Assembly (NCBI GenBank): GCA_025331445.1
Contig: JAIWNE010000061.1
Coordinates: forward strand, 62,001-126,000
DNA from: Blakeslea trispora
Taxonomy: Eukaryota; Mucoromycota; Mucoromycetes; Mucorales; Choanephoraceae
DNA length: 64,000 nt
Direction of reading: 5' to 3'
Below the pieces are notes generated by a model, which saw nothing but the letters and a program-made list of their open reading frames with translations, was not told where the DNA came from and made no database searches. The translations under genes and the position numbers were made by a program. Shown in pieces: positions 43,266 through 56,724 of this stretch (position 1 is the stretch's first letter; each line of letters opens with the position of its first letter).

Positions 43266-44974
43266 ATGACCTTCTCTTTTCCTTCTCTTTTTTTTTTGTT
43301 CCTATTGTATAATATGACCCCGAATTTTGAAAAGAAGCCTTTTATTGAAAGATTAGCTATCACATCTGTAAGATATACTAAGGCAATCGTTATATCAATT
43401 TAGTACTTACATCTCTCAATTTAGAAAGAGAGAATCCTTGAGTCCAAATATACAAAACTCTTTACGTTCTGCATTGCCTTGACAACGCTGATATGTATTG
43501 TCATTGAGTCCGTCATTGTTCATTCCCACGTAGCAGTTTACCAAGAGCTCTTGGAGAACAAAATGATTGATGATGTTCCTGGTACTTCAATAGATCCCGA
43601 AAAGAAGTATGGATCAAACGATGCAAGCATCATGGTGGCTATCGGATTGCGTAGACTGAAAGACGAAAACGTCTTTTTTATTCTCCTTTCGTTATTTCAA
43701 CTTGTCTTGGGCTTAGATGCTGTAAGCTTGTGTTGATTTCTCAAAAAAGAAAATGTATTTCTAAGCCTAAACATGATGCTGTTAGATTGTTCGGCAAAAT
43801 GTGATTCAGCTGATGGCTCATACATCTATTCAAATAGTTGCGGTCGCTTTTGCTGCCATTCAAGTTGGCAGTACCATCAGAAAGTATGCGAAGACGATGA
43901 TTTTGTCAAGCCACATGACTTATGCTCTATCTTTCGTTTTACCGTATAGGCACTTGGATGTAGAAGAGCACATTCCCCCACCTGAAAATCCTGATGTTAA
44001 ATGGAATTTCAATTTAGCTTTGCGAAATGAGATAGGCCTTGTTTCAGTTATGACAATATTGGCCTTAGTATTTATTCACCTCTGTTATAAATTATACAAA
44101 CAGTTTGGATGGAACATATATAAGCGAATTGGTGCTGATATCAAACAGCAAGGTAAGACTAGAGAAATAAAGCAAGCGAAAGAAGGAGAGGGGGGATAGA
44201 TGACTTTTGAACTTGTTATGAACATATCCTTTTCTTTGTTTGAATAGCTCGATTCAGACTTGCTCAGGTGTACCTTTTAATACTTAAGCTTGATGCTTTC
44301 TTCCATTTCGTGCTCTGCGTCTTTTATACTGTGATCATGACACAAGAAAAGTACTACACTCTCTTGGGCAGTGTGAATCGCAAGTTTGCTGGCTATGTAA
44401 TTCATATTATTTTGACTATTCTGCTGATCCCAGGGTTGCTATTAGCAAGATTCGGAGTCATCAAAGAAAATAAGCAAGTCATGATGGCATTCCTTGTTAC
44501 ACAGTGTATCATGGCATTAGATTTTATATTAATTTTAGTTGACAGCGCAGGCTCATGGGTCTTTTGGAACTTGGCAGGTATGTATAGCCGAATTGTAAAA
44601 GTATGCTAGTTTATCTAACATATAATTTTTCCTGCTAGTCTGCTTGGCCATTGGCTTATGTATCGTAAGTACTGAAGGGCAACGTTTTCAAGCGATGACT
44701 AATGTTTACATAACTAGGCTACTTTTATACTTTCCATAATGGTCCAACGCAATTTTGGAAAAGGACTAAGACCTTATAGTAAGTCAATTGTGCACACCTT
44801 TTTAGTAGCGATGTTAATTGTACATTAGTGCAACGTTTGTTTGTTGACGAGAGTGAAAAACAGCAACAAGCAGCAAACGATGGAACACTCTTGAAAAAGC
44901 AAGATTGGCTGATTGATGAAGACGAAGAAGAAACATATCCTGAGGCAGCACATGTAAAAACTCATCCCATTTAA
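43266..44974 (+). CDS. Multi-pass membrane protein, UPF0658 Golgi-like
   Basis: About seven exons. The N-terminus NFEKKPFIERLAITS splices onto KERILESKYTKLFTF. Predicted membrane spans include FTFCIALTTLICIVIESV, NVFFILLSLFQLVLGLDA, IVAVAFAAIQVG, VSVMTILALVFIHLCYKL, FFHFVLCVFYTVIMT, VIHIILTILLIPGLLL, MMAFLVTQCIMALDFILILV and the segment around 44640. The sequence resembles the fungal UPF0658 Golgi apparatus membrane proteins, from the recognisable IRQNVIQL, QFGWNIYK(R/K)IGAD and SAGSWVFWNLA stretches. The C-terminal tail is acidic and cytosolic-looking (DWLIDEDEEETYPEA). Two in-frame ATGs (43266, 43314) are possible starts. Molecular function is not known for the family. Confidence 0.75.
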
Positions 44975-45806
44975 ATGTATCATAATACCATAGACCAGAT
45001 TCCTCCTTGTACAAATAAAATCTCAAATATCTAGTCATCAAATACAAAGAGAATTGTCTTATAAAGTAATCGTGATGCAGCTTTTTCTGCACATTTGAGT
45101 TTATCGTCTTTTTTGAGATTACACGTTTAATTCGGCAAGAACTTATAGCTATGAACTCAAATAGATAGACATTTTCATACTTGGTAAGCCTGCTGATAGG
45201 TGTAAACAAAAGAATATATAATCTGGTCTCTTTCATCACAAAATAGGGTTCTATTGTCTCGACATTGCACGAATTATTATTCTTTTGTCACACTTTTCTT
45301 TTGATTACTTATGTGTCTTTGTAACACAGTTAGAGGTGAGCGTTCATTTTTTAAATGATCAAGTATAGTTTAGCACCAACAATGACGACAAGCACAGACT
45401 ATTTTTCTTATAGCCTTTCCTTTTTGAGGTGGGTTAAATGGTAAGACATTGAACATATTAAGTAAACCAAACTGTAGACTCTTGATATTGATCATATATG
45501 GCTATGGAGACATACTGAAAGGATTTATTAGTTTTTCTTTAAATACAAAGGTAGAAAGAGAGTTAGAGTAATTATGACAATAAATATATAGAAACAAAAA
45601 AGGAAGGGTTATAGATCCAATGTTAGGTGTTTTGTTTGAGTTCAATAGTAGCATGCACATATTTCAACTATCAAATCAAAAGAAGAAGAAAAAAAGAGGG
45701 ATGATTATGTACAGGCTACATACAACTGCTGAAAAATTTCTTAAAAATTGATAAAGGCTGTATCGGTCTGGAATCTAAGAAAAGCGATAGCAAAAGGGAA
45801 AAAGAC
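44975..45806. other. Spacer between convergent genes
   Basis: 3' flanks of the Golgi membrane gene and kinesin-1. No coding sequence or repeat recognised; the minus-strand frame at 44814-45239 mostly overlaps the neighbouring exon. Confidence 0.5.
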
Positions 45807-48800
45807 TTAAGGGGTATTGCTGGAGTAGCGGAACCAGGAAGTTCTCTTGTCACGCTTCTCTGGTAGCTTTTCTTCTTGTACGCTGATTTTTTTTAAAGAG
45901 AAATCAATAAATGATTATAAACTTTTCTAATTCTTTATACCTTTCAGCAATAGCACCTCCACCTCTAAGGGGTTTAGCAATTCGATTAAGATTGAGCATA
46001 GAGATCCCTTGAGACTTGTGAGAGCGTGCTTGTTCTAATCGACCTCTTACAGCTTGAAGTTGAGACTCAAACCTATCAAAATCAATATTAAATATACTTG
46101 TCTCTTAATGCTTGAAATCAAATACTTACTTTTCATTTTGAGTCAACAGCTTGCTTTGCGCTTCCTTTAGCAAGGACTCTAAGCTCTCGATACGCTCATT
46201 TCTAGCCAACAATTTGCGGTCCGATAACGCAGCCTCTTTCTTGAGCTGTGAGTTCTGTTCAACTAGCTATCATATAAGAAAAGAATTATTGGTTATTTAC
46301 ACAGATCCTAGTAGACTATATATTGACTTACCTGCTTTTGTACATTCGTCAGCTGATCCAAGTTTCTTTCTAAAAGAACCATCTTCTTTTGTTGCGCTTT
46401 ATTGCTTGTAGCTTTCAACAGGTTGTTTTGTTGAATTCGAGTTTCATCCAATGTAATTTCCAACTCAACAACCTTTTCACAACGACTCTGAAGATCACGC
46501 ATAAGTACTTTTTTCATTGTTTCAAAATCAGCTAATTCTTGAGCCATAGACTTGCGCATTCTTTCTAGCTCCTTTTCTTTTTGCTCAACGGCTTCTTTGG
46601 AAGCAGCAGACATGCTGGGCTCGTCCTTCATCTTGAGCAGTCTTTCGTGAGTCTGTTGCATTTCATCAAAGACACTTTGAAGTCTAGATTCTTCTTTTGT
46701 TTTTTTTTCAAATTCAGCCTTCAACTGTTCAATTTCTTTCTGTTGCACTTGGTTCTTTATCATAAACTGGTTTTCTAGTTTAGTCTTCAATTCAGAGATA
46801 GACTCAGCAATATCATCCGTTTCTTTGGCTCCCATCTCTTCCATCGCAATAGTTTTATCCAAGAGTTCTTCGTAATCAATTTCTAGATTATGAATACGAT
46901 TCTCAAGGTCGTCCTTCTTTTGCGCTAACGTTTCTTTTTCCTGTTGGAGTATTTCAATCGTCAGTTTGTGTTGCTCAATCATAGCCTTAGTTGCTTGCAA
47001 CTCTTTGCGAAGGTTAACAATAGCCTCTGGCGTGATGTCTCGAACATCTAAGCCTATTTCTATGCCATCTTTCTTTTCCTCTTCAACGGCCTAGTATTAT
47101 AAAAAGCAATGTAATGTGATCAGTCCATCAAATGTTGGTTATTATAACGCTAAACACATACAGCAGCACCCTCAGCAGATTTCAGTTCTTCGTTGACTTT
47201 AGCTTCTTCAGACAACAGTCTTGCCAAGGTTGCCTTGAGCTCATCTAATTCGACCTTATACTCTAGATTGGCTTCTCTTAAAGAATCAACATTGATTTCG
47301 ATTTCCTTCTTCTCGTACGATTCTTTCTCTAACTGAAGTTTTGCTTCGCCTAGTTCAGATGAGAGGTCCTTATTGTTACTGCCAATCTCTTTTTCTTTTT
47401 GCTTCAAGTTTTTCAGCATGTCTTGAATTTCAACAACTTGTTTCTCACGACTTGATAGCTCGTTTGTTTTTTCTGTAATTTGCTCCAACAATTCATGTTC
47501 TCTCTTGATGAACTCTTCTTTTTCGTCTTTTCCGAGTGTCATAGCAGGTGTCGAAGGTCTATTGCTGTCGTCATCTGTGGATAGCTTGAAGGCAGGAGCA
47601 GGTGTTTGTGGTGGTGTGATGGGGGCACCATTCACAGGGGATGTAGGGGCAGGTGCTTTGTTTGATTTGGCAGCATCCATAGAGGCCCAACTGGTTTCAG
47701 GCACTTTCTTACCAGCACGCCACATGCTGATTTCATTTTCCAATGCAGCAATATAAGTTTTGTATGAAACAGCATCACCCTTTACCCGTTTCAACAAAGC
47801 TTTGAGTTCAGCAGGAGATAGATCTGCATTAACCTTGGCTTTATTCTTGATTGTCTTTGCACGAGCACCGAAACGCAAAGTTGAAATGGTTTCAGCTTCA
47901 TTGTAAGACGAAGGAGAGCAATTGATGATTAGGGTAGTTCTAGAATTACCACCTAGCGATTCTTGCAGAATACGAGTCAGCTTGGAGTCTCTGTAAGGAA
48001 TATGGCTTGACTGTAGCAACAAATAAGTACCTTTTGACAGTAAAAATACAACAACGTTCTGTCATTTACCTTTCCGTCTGTCAATGAGTTGATAACCATG
48101 CCCAACGCAGTAAGAGACTTATTGATTTTCTTTGCTTCTTCCAAAGTCTGACCAGAAGCCCCTGTCTTGCCAACTTTTTCGGAACCTGCCAAATCCACAA
48201 GATACAATTTTCCGCTCTTTGCAGCACCTGTGTCCAAATTCTTTTGCGTGATGGTGACCATGACAATAGAGTGACTTCTAGAACTTTCAGCGTTCATGTC
48301 TAACAACAATAAGAAATTCATAATCAGACAAGCTGAGTGTTACCATTGGTAAATATAAGTTACTTGTATATGCAACAACGCGATTGTCACCACCAATTCT
48401 CATCACATCATATACTTCATTTGTATCGGCTACATACACCTCCTTGATGCCTTTCACGTAAACGCCCTTTACTTTATCTTCATGAATCGGTAGATTGTCA
48501 TTGTTAGCTAAGGCAGATAACAAAGAAACGACATTTAGAAGAAAGATGGCAAACAAGCTTTGGGTCGACTTACGAACTAAAAGATCTTTCACTCTTTCCA
48601 TATAGATTTCCATGTAAGCAACTTTGACAGTAAACTCCATATTCGCAGGAGCCATTTGAATGCTCTCGAAAATTTGTTCAATAATACGAGGAATGATACC
48701 CTTATTTTCGGGGTCGTCAATGCTGGAACCCATCATAGTAAAAGTTTTACCAGAACCTGTTTGACCGTAGGCAAAGACAGTACCATTGTAGCCAGCAACC

Positions 48801-49133
48801 ACATCTTAAATCTATGTGAGTCTTTTCTTTTCTCGCTTCTTTGATCATCGTCCATCTAACATACCATCTACAATTGACTTGATAGAATATTCAAAGACTT
48901 CCTGCTGTCTAGTGTTTGAACCAAAACATTTATCAAATGAAAATGAATTTGAATCTTTTCCCTAAGAAAAAGTTGAGTTTCAACTTTTTAAAAGATACTT
49001 AATGATACATTACTTTTACAGACACACCGGTTCCGTCTTCCGATATTTCGATGATAGGTACACCTCCCTCTTTGATTTCTAACTTGTTCTGAGGACGAAA
49101 ACGACAAACGACTTTGATATTATTACCGGACAT
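45807..49133 (-). CDS. Conventional kinesin (kinesin-1) heavy chain
   Basis: About ten exons from ATG 49133 ([19 protein letters not shown]) to TAA 45807. Motor domain: P-loop [11 protein letters not shown], switch [12 protein letters not shown], switch [17 protein letters not shown], microtubule-binding [11 protein letters not shown] and the neck side [19 protein letters not shown] Pro-rich hinge ([16 protein letters not shown]) leads into long coiled coils (47500-46140). The tail has the fungal kinesin-1 end [10 protein letters not shown] and finishes [13 protein letters not shown]. Length is about 930 residues, as usual for fungal kinesin-1. It moves organelles and vesicles toward microtubule plus ends in hyphae. 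No damage seen. Confidence 0.95.
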
Positions 49134-51452
49134 GATGGCCTGTATTTGTCTGTAACGTTCTTTTTATTCTGTAATAAACAAAAGACTATTCTTGTTTGAC
49201 CCAAGATGAAGAGATTCAGTTAAACACAAGAAACAAACTTGCTGGAAATTTAATAGACGAAAAAAAAGTATATCTCTCCTTTTTTCTCTATTGTGTGAAA
49301 GAGGAAAAGACTTGCAAGAAAAAAAAAGGGGGGAGGGAGAAGAAAGAGTAATGAAAAATATTTTTTTAAAAAAAATCTAAGGTACCTTAAGATGCACAAA
49401 AAGGCTGACGTCGAATAGGAACCTGATTTTTTTGAGATTTCCAAATCGAGAGCATACTGTATCAAGCTGCGGGCTTCTGAATGTAAACAATATCAGCTTC
49501 ACATTAATCTGCCTTAATTTATCAGCACACCAAATGTCTCTTGTATAACAGCACTTTAATGTGTAAACAGATGGCCTGCCTAATCTTTGGGTAACATGGT
49601 TGGAAGAGCGCTTTATAAAAGCTTCGAAAGAATAACTGTGATAAGTGTTTACAATTTTGGCTTACAGATTGTACACTATTTTCGGACATTATTGAGGCAT
49701 AAGTTTAGGGCGTCGACCGAAGCAAAAATGAGAAACAATCTTGGTGTAGACTTTGATTACCCAAGACACAATGGTCATTAATGTAAACTATCAGACAGAA
49801 CCAAAAAGTTTGCGCCTATACTTAGACATCTGTGCGGTAATGGTTTGCAAGGAAAATAAACAATAGAAGAACAAAGATGATACTTTGAGAATTGTTGCAG
49901 TTGTTTTGTTTCATACTGGAATAGAGAGAAGGGTCTTATTGATTATCATGAAAACTACTATTGCTATGCCTTCTTATCTGGGTCAATAATGATAGAGATT
50001 AATTGAGCCTGCTTGTGTCAAGTGAGAACCTTATTAGTTTTTACAGGAATTGGTTTTCATTTATAGTGATATTGTTTTTATGACTTGGTCTGGTCTTTTC
50101 ATATTGTTTTTGAGACTCGAATGTGCTCAAATCACCCTAAGACAAGAAAAATGATTTAGTTTACAATAAAAACCGATCTCGGCTGTTTAAATCAAGGAGT
50201 CCCACTTTCTTCTAAAAGCGCATCTACAAAGTATTAAAAGGGCATTTTTGCAGCTTCGGTTGTGATCTTATTCAACTCAGCAATAAAAAGTATATAGAAA
50301 TATTACCTAGAGCGCTAATCAAAGACAGGTGCTTTATAAAATATATCCACAATAACAAAAAGCTGGTTTATTTTGAAAGTCTCAAATTTTTCTTTGTTCT
50401 CGACAGAAATTAACCTTTCTAGAGAGGCCTTTTCTTTTTTCTTCATTCAAGTTGAATGGACTTTATTTGATAGAATTGTAAGGCGAGTAGTGTTGCTTTT
50501 CTTTTTCTTTACAAATCTTGATGTATTTTCACCTTTTGAGAAAAGCATTTATTCATAAAAATCTCTTTGGCTTCAAAACAATCTTCCTGCCATCACCATG
50601 CTTGCTATACGCTTCTATGTATCATTTAGCGACGGAAGGGGGTCTTTTGGCCTTATTAGTGAGATCGTCTGCGTTGCCCCAACACAAGAGAATACGATTT
50701 TCGAGTGATTTGAATGTGTAGTTATGTTTCAGTCCAGTCTCTCATTATTATTTTTTTGTTCTAAAACATCTCTACCCAATTTCACTTTCAATTATACCCA
50801 ATAATATTAGACTGAAGACATGCTCGGTATTATCTATAACTACTTGTCAAGCAGTCTTTTGGGCAGCAAAATAAGTTCTGCTTCCAAGGAACAAGTAGCA
50901 CACTAGTACGGTCGAAATTAAACAAAGCGAAATTAAGGTGTACTTTGCTAAACTTTGTTTCTCATTTGGCTATTTTAAGGAGGAAGATTTCTACTCTACA
51001 AATGTAAAATCTTTTAAAAGCACAAGTTCAAGAGAACAAAAAGTTCTTTTAGTCGGCCTGCAATCTGTTATACCTGCATTTATTGCGATCTTTAATTGTC
51101 ACCCATTCATTGACTTGTTTCACTTCGCAAGTCCCTGATATGCTTTCCCGGTGAGTTATTGATATTTGTGTACTTTCAAGCTTAGAGACATCATAAGAAA
51201 AAAGAAATTCGCTGTTACAGTTGACAAGCATTGTTCGATAAAAACTTAAAACAAAGAATTCTAATTTGACATACACTTTTATTTGATAGCCATAGCTATA
51301 ATTTCTGACTATTTTTCTTTTTTTTGGTTAACCGGAGCCGTGCGCCGTCTTGTGTAACTTTTTTAATCTGTTGATCTGCTATAAAAACCAGAAAAAGGGT
51401 TTGCTCATTCCATCCCTATCTTTCAGACAAAGTCTAAAAGCAATCTATCATC
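49134..51452. other. Long intergenic region, nothing recognised
   Basis: 2.3 kb without a recognisable gene. Open frames are at most 76 codons. 49255-49380 is homopolymer-rich (kinesin leader region). A TATA-like ATAAAAA at 51380-51386 sits about 70 bp before the acetyltransferase ATG and fits a core promoter. Confidence 0.5.
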
Positions 51453-52028
51453 ATGACTCAAGAAACCCTTACCGAAAAAGAAAAAATGCTTTCCCAAAAA
51501 TGGTATCTCTCGTATGACAAGGAGCTCGTAAACGATAGAAATCATTGTCAAGACCTCTTGAAAAAACTCAATAGTCTCCCTTTTGGTACTGATCGTAATG
51601 CGGTTGCTCAACAACTTTTTGGCTCAATGGGTAAAGATACCTTTATTAATCGTCCATTCACCTGCGACTATGGCTACAATATATCCTTAGGAGAACAGTG
51701 TGAGTTGAATTACAACTGCATATTTTTGGATATTGGTAAGATCAAGGTGGGCAACAATGTGTTTATGGGTCCAGGTGTACAAATCTATACAGTCAATCAT
51801 CCATTGGATCCTGCTGTACGAAAACAATACTACGAAATTGGCAAAGATGTGGTGATTGAAGACGATGTATGGCTTGGTGGGAATGTGATCATTTTACCTG
51901 GCGTCACTATTGGGAAAGGAACAACCATTGGTGCAGGCGCTGTAGTAACAAAATCTATGCCTTCCTATGTTCTTGCTGCAGGTAATCCTTGCAAAATTAT
52001 TAAATCCATAGAATCCGAAAATAATTGA
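51453..52028 (+). CDS. Maltose/galactoside-type O-acetyltransferase (left-handed beta helix)
   Basis: A single uninterrupted 191-residue exon. The N-terminal Mac domain (KEKMLSQKWYLSYDKELVNDR) is followed by hexapeptide repeats: NISLGEQCELNYNCIFLDIG, KVGNNVFMGPGVQIYT, the active-site VNHPLD (His), VIEDDVWLGGNVIILPGV and TIGKGTTIGAGAVVTK. Members transfer acetyl from acetyl-CoA to sugar hydroxyls, probably in the cytosol; the natural substrate is uncertain. Close matches to bacterial LacA/Maa/NodL enzymes and the lack of introns, beside intron-rich neighbours, suggest old horizontal transfer. This is inference and would need a tree. Confidence 0.93.
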   Translation: MTQETLTEKEKMLSQKWYLSYDKELVNDRNHCQDLLKKLNSLPFGTDRNAVAQQLFGSMGKDTFINRPFTCDYGYNISLGEQCELNYNCIFLDIGKIKVGNNVFMGPGVQIYTVNHPLDPAVRKQYYEIGKDVVIEDDVWLGGNVIILPGVTIGKGTTIGAGAVVTKSMPSYVLAAGNPCKIIKSIESENN

Positions 52029-53392
52029 GCTGCCTAAATACCTCTACAGATTATCAATAAACATCTCTACATTTTGCTTTGAAGAATGCTTTATAAGCAT
52101 ACCTCTTCAAATGTGGGATATTTGACGTTATGAATCAACAAGTTACGATATAAGTTGGCTAAACGAAATCAGTCTTCTTTAATCCTTTATTAAAAGTAAG
52201 GGAAGATTCATAAGTCAAAAGTAAATTGGCTTATGATAGAGATCAATCTCTTGTAATTTAAATTCAGTACCAATAAAACACGTAGAATCATCTACATGAT
52301 TTCTACCTTCTAATGTGATGTTAATACTGTATTAGAAGATTTTAGTAATTATAGGTGTAATCTAATTCGACTTAGCCATAGGATATATAGGAAAGTACCA
52401 CAAAATTTACCCTGTTTTTTTTTTACAGTTTGGATTCAAGTATGAGATAAGGCAAACCCAAAATAACTCCACCTGAGTTTCTTTACACCAAAGATTACGG
52501 AAAGATGCTAGTTGCACTAGACTGACTATTGAATGCGACTCATAAAAAGCTCTAGAAAGTGGATACATGGAATCTTACTTTTTTGGAGGATGAGAGAATC
52601 ATGAGTGTTTCAGCTTTTAACTTTAGATGATGCAATGATGTTTAGCAAACTAACTGAAGTCGAATATGAATCTGTTCGGAAGCAAAATACCATTCACTTG
52701 ACATATATGACAGTCGTAGAAATATAGCAAGCCGATATCGATAGCTTTGTAACAGGCTGATTCTTTGTTTGTCTAGCAATTTCACAAAAAAAAGGGAACA
52801 TGTTCTCGTAAGATATCATAATAGCGATACTGCTTTTGAATAAATATTAAAGCAGTGATATACTCGCACATAAAGCTGTAAAATGTGTTGAAGGAATTGT
52901 GAACAATAACAATATAACTGACAAATTGATCGGTAGATCAATCGATAAAAAACTCTAATTTCTTGTTCACATAGTATTTAAACAACTAAAATATAACGCA
53001 ATGCATTCGATACAATAGCCACTTTATTCAAGAGTGTTCAGATTCTTGAGAGATGTACTCTTACATTGAGCATATTTTCAAACCAAATGGCATTTCAACG
53101 CTTAAAGTGATCTTCAAGTCAAAAGATTGCTACTTTTATATTGAGACTACTCTTATATCAAATACCCTTAAATCGAGTGACTGCTGTATATGTCTACTTT
53201 GATTGATAAAATATCTGTATATCTTGATAAAAAAAAAAGTGCGCTCAATTTGATAATACAATGTGAGTAAAATAGTCAATGGTTTTTTTTATGCAAGATA
53301 ATTTGGTTTATTTATGACAAAAAAAGATACATCTTTTATACATTGTTCCTTTTTTTTTCTTAGTTTACATGTATAAGTTGACATTACATGGC
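52029..53392. other. Intergenic region, nothing recognised
   Basis: AT-rich, with no open frame of note. The two flanking genes converge here, so both ends are 3' flanks. Confidence 0.5.
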
Positions 53393-54135
53393 TTACAATG
53401 CACCACAGTCTTCAATTACAACTTTGGCTTTGGGAGTACCATTTCCTGTGCCAACAGCTTCAATACTAGAGACAACATCCATACTAGCATAAAAAGAAAG
53501 AGTTGAGCTAAAATCATAAGGTAATAATCAAAGTGACATACCCTTCAATAACCTTGCCAAAGACAACATGCTTTCCATCCAACCAAGGGCAGGGTACAGT
53601 TGTGATAAAGAATTGAGAACCGTTTGTGTCTTTACCTGCATTGGCCATAGACAACAGACCAGGAACTTCATGCTTGATCTTGAAATTCTCATCTGCAAAC
53701 TTTTCACCTGTTTTGAACGAGATATAGATTAGATTCCAGGCAGAAGTCTAATGCACGTCTTTACTATCTGTTATCTTACCATAAATAGACTTGCCACCAG
53801 TACCGTTTCCGCGAGTGAAGTCACCACCTTGAAGCATGAATTGAGGAATAATACGATGGAAGGCGCTGCCCTTGTAGCCAAAACCCTTTTCACCGGTACA
53901 GAGAGCATGGAAGTTATCTGCAGTTTTGGGAACTACATCCTTGAACAACTCGAAGATGATGCGCTGTTATCATTGTATTATTAGATATCTATATAGTATG
54001 AGCTCACTTGAAATCGCCATACCTTTTGGGGCTTTCCATCAATAGAAACTTCAAAAAAGACCTATCATAAATCAAAATCAATTTATCATTCACCTTGCCT
54101 TGAGGGCAGAATAGTTTTACCTTAGGATTACTCAT
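53393..54135 (-). CDS. Cyclophilin A-type peptidyl-prolyl isomerase
   Basis: Short 5' exons encode MSNPK, then [13 protein letters not shown], then [18 protein letters not shown]; later exons finish at TAA 53393. About 165 residues, the normal length of cytosolic cyclophilin A. Catalytic and cyclosporin-binding residues are visible: Arg/Phe in [14 protein letters not shown], the GKSIYG loop, [15 protein letters not shown], Trp in [12 protein letters not shown] and the C-terminal VVIEDCGAL. It catalyses cis-trans isomerisation of X-Pro bonds in the cytosol. The intron pattern (several small 5' introns) is usual for this gene in filamentous fungi. Confidence 0.96.
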
Positions 54136-54961
54136 GTTGGGAAATGATCACAAGTAGAGAAGAAGAATAAACAGAAAAGGCCAAGCTTTAACCTTTTTAT
54201 ACATTTTCTTAAAAGACTTGTTCTTTCCATTTTTAAAGTGTCGGAATCGGCATTTTAATAAAACAAAAATAATGCGCCCAGGTTATTTTATACTTTCGTG
54301 TGAAACTCGTTTAGTGCTTGTGATAGCAAACATTACCTCATTTGGGGGAAGGTGAATCAATCGGTCTACACCCCCCCCCAAAAAGTAAAAAAAAAATCAG
54401 CGTTAACCTTATTTTGGCTTCTTCCAAAACACATGAATTTAGATATATTTGTTAGTTAGAAGAAAATAAACAGCCCGTTATATCAATTAAACGAACAATA
54501 CCATGTTTCATTTGCTTGATGGCCTTCAAGATAAAAGAAATCTTCGTAGTTTTTTTTATACTTAAAGAAACGAGAGAAGAGAGAAGAATAACCGTTAGTC
54601 GTGTATATACTAAGAAAGTTTTATAGGATTGAACCTCATTTGCAAATTGATTCCTGAGATATAGACAACGCGAAATACTTTGAAATCTGTTCAAAATAAC
54701 AATAAAAAAAAAGTCTGTAAATATTTGATAAAGCTACGTGAAGGATTTATCTAATCTGTAAACAGCAAGAGATATTACGACGAACAACTAGCCATGATGG
54801 TTTAGATTTAAGGAGAAATTACAGCTGCAAGGGGACAGTAAAATGTACCACCATTATACTATTTTATTTTTGAGTATCGCAAAAAAAAAAAAAAGGGTTT
54901 AGTACGCTTCAAGTAATATGGCCTGCCTGAAAGAGGTATAAAAAAAAGTGGGGCCTCTTAA
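54136..54961. other. Intergenic region, nothing recognised
   Basis: Cyclophilin promoter on the left (54136-54300) and 3' flank of the cap methyltransferase on the right. Contains a C10 homopolymer (54370) and A-runs; no gene recognised. Confidence 0.5.
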
Positions 54962-56635
54962 TTATGAATCATCAGAAAGCGGAAGCCTCCATTCATTAAG
55001 ACAAGCTCTCTTTACTTGCTCCTGATCATAAACAGAAGAAGCGTCCCTAAAATCATGATACCTTTAAGTGAGAAAAAGGAACATATAGATGTATATATAT
55101 TTATATACGCCAAGATGGACTTACGGATTATCAATAAAGGATATCAATTGCTCAAGCGCTTCTGTTTGCTTCATGGCTAACTTCATATTACGCATCTTGA
55201 TATAGTCAATAAAGTCTTCATCTTTTCCAAGTGTCTTACAGGAAAACAAAGAAGGACATGTTAGCTGTGTAGCGATATCAGTCAAGAGAGAAAGAAGGGC
55301 AGACGGACGATGGTGTATCAGCCCTTTACAAACAATGTATCGCTCTGCATTGGCGGGTCGGCTACTTAACGGCTTTGTGATACAGACCTCATCGAACAGT
55401 TGATACAAAAGCCAAACAAAACTGGCGGTGGTTGTAGATAGCATATCAAAAAATTTACATACAAAATGGCCACCCTGACTCAAAGTCAAGAGCATTGTAA
55501 TGATTTCACAGAGAATTAATCGCTGTGCCAACACCTCTTGTTGTTCCTCATTGCCCGAGAAATCGAAGCCACCATCAGCAACAGCAACATGAACGCCTCT
55601 TTGTTTTGTTTCTCTCAGGACAGTAGATGCAAAGGCTTCTCTGTTCTCGGAACGATAGAGGTCGCCTGTACCATCAACACCATCTATCGTTGTCAAGCTG
55701 TGCCGAGGAATATCATCTCTGAACTTTTCTGGATGCCATTTGATTTCATCACTTCCATTAAGCGTGATGCCATAACCGTGAGCAGAGCCACCCCAGCTAT
55801 GAACTCGCCAAAGGAGATATTCTGAAAACCCACCAGGACCACCACAGATATCAGCAAAAGTAAACTCGTCATGATGGTTTTTAGTCACAGTCAAACCAAA
55901 AGTAGCATCCAATGCAGCCAGCTTGGTAGCTGCTCTATTCATGAAAATAGCACTTCCAACCCTTTCAAATGGATTGCTCTTGGATCTAGCCTTTGATCTT
56001 TGCTCGGCAGAAACATGCCTAATTTTTTCCTACCATCTGTTTAGTTTGTTTTCTAAAAAGAATGTGCTCTTCACCCACTCTTAATTGATTGACTTTCTCG
56101 ACCAAGCCTTTTGAACTAAGGAATTCATAGTCAATATCTGCCACATGTTTTTCTTGTTGAATGAGAGAGACAAGATCATCCAAAGAAAGTCGCTGCTGAC
56201 ATTGAAGGAAGTCAGTACTAGTGCGCATATCAACAGGCTTTGATTTGAATTGAGTGGGTTGGATAGCTGGTCCCTGTGAGCGATAATGCTCTGATTGCTC
56301 AGGCTGTCTCTGTTGCTCATAGTGCTGTTGTGAAAAGCGTTGGTCAGCAGGAGGTCTTTGATTATTATGATGCCTTTTGTCTTCATGTCGACCATAAGGC
56401 GAATATCTTTGGTTCTGATGTCTCAGGGAGGGATTGTAGCGGGAGAGATCGCCTGTATGACGCTGTTGTTGTTGCTGCTGCTGCTGGCGGCGTTGATCTC
56501 GGATAGAAGGTGGTGGGATGCCAGATCTAACACGTGTAGCACGATATTCAGGATCGTCGTCTAGTGAACCTACTATTAGAAAAGGCCTACTATTGGGTGC
56601 GCAAGTATATTCCTACCAGAAAAGAGATCGTCCAT
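54962..56635 (-). CDS. CMTR1-like mRNA cap 2'-O-ribose methyltransferase (FtsJ/RrmJ fold)
   Basis: Exon 1 is short (MDDLFS, 56635-56623); later exons run to TAA 54962. The N-terminal 130 residues are low complexity (QQQQQQQRH, HNNQRPPADQR). The catalytic domain shows the cap-methyltransferase tetrad K-D-K-E: Lys in NRAATKLAALD, Asp in VAVADGGFDFSG, Lys in GGHFVCKFFD and Glu in NAERYIVCKG. The SAM-binding motif is ADICGGPGGFSEYLLWR, followed by GYGITL. The enzyme makes cap-1 by methylating the first transcribed nucleotide in the nucleus. A WW domain as in animal CMTR1 is not seen. A LINE has inserted 76 bp upstream of its TSD-bounded promoter edge, in the same orientation. Confidence 0.88.
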
Positions 56636-56710
56636 GATAGCTTTTTTTTTATAAAAGAAAAAAAAAGTAGATCGACAATGAAAAATTGAAAGAAAATTGA
56701 GCCTGTTGAC

Positions 56711-56724
56711 AATGAAACATGTTT
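56711..56724. repeat. Target-site duplication of LINE-2, 3' copy
   Basis: AATGAAACATGTTT, repeated exactly at 62494-62507. The last three T overlap the poly(A)/poly(T) tail, so the strict duplication is 11-14 bp. Confidence 0.9.
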
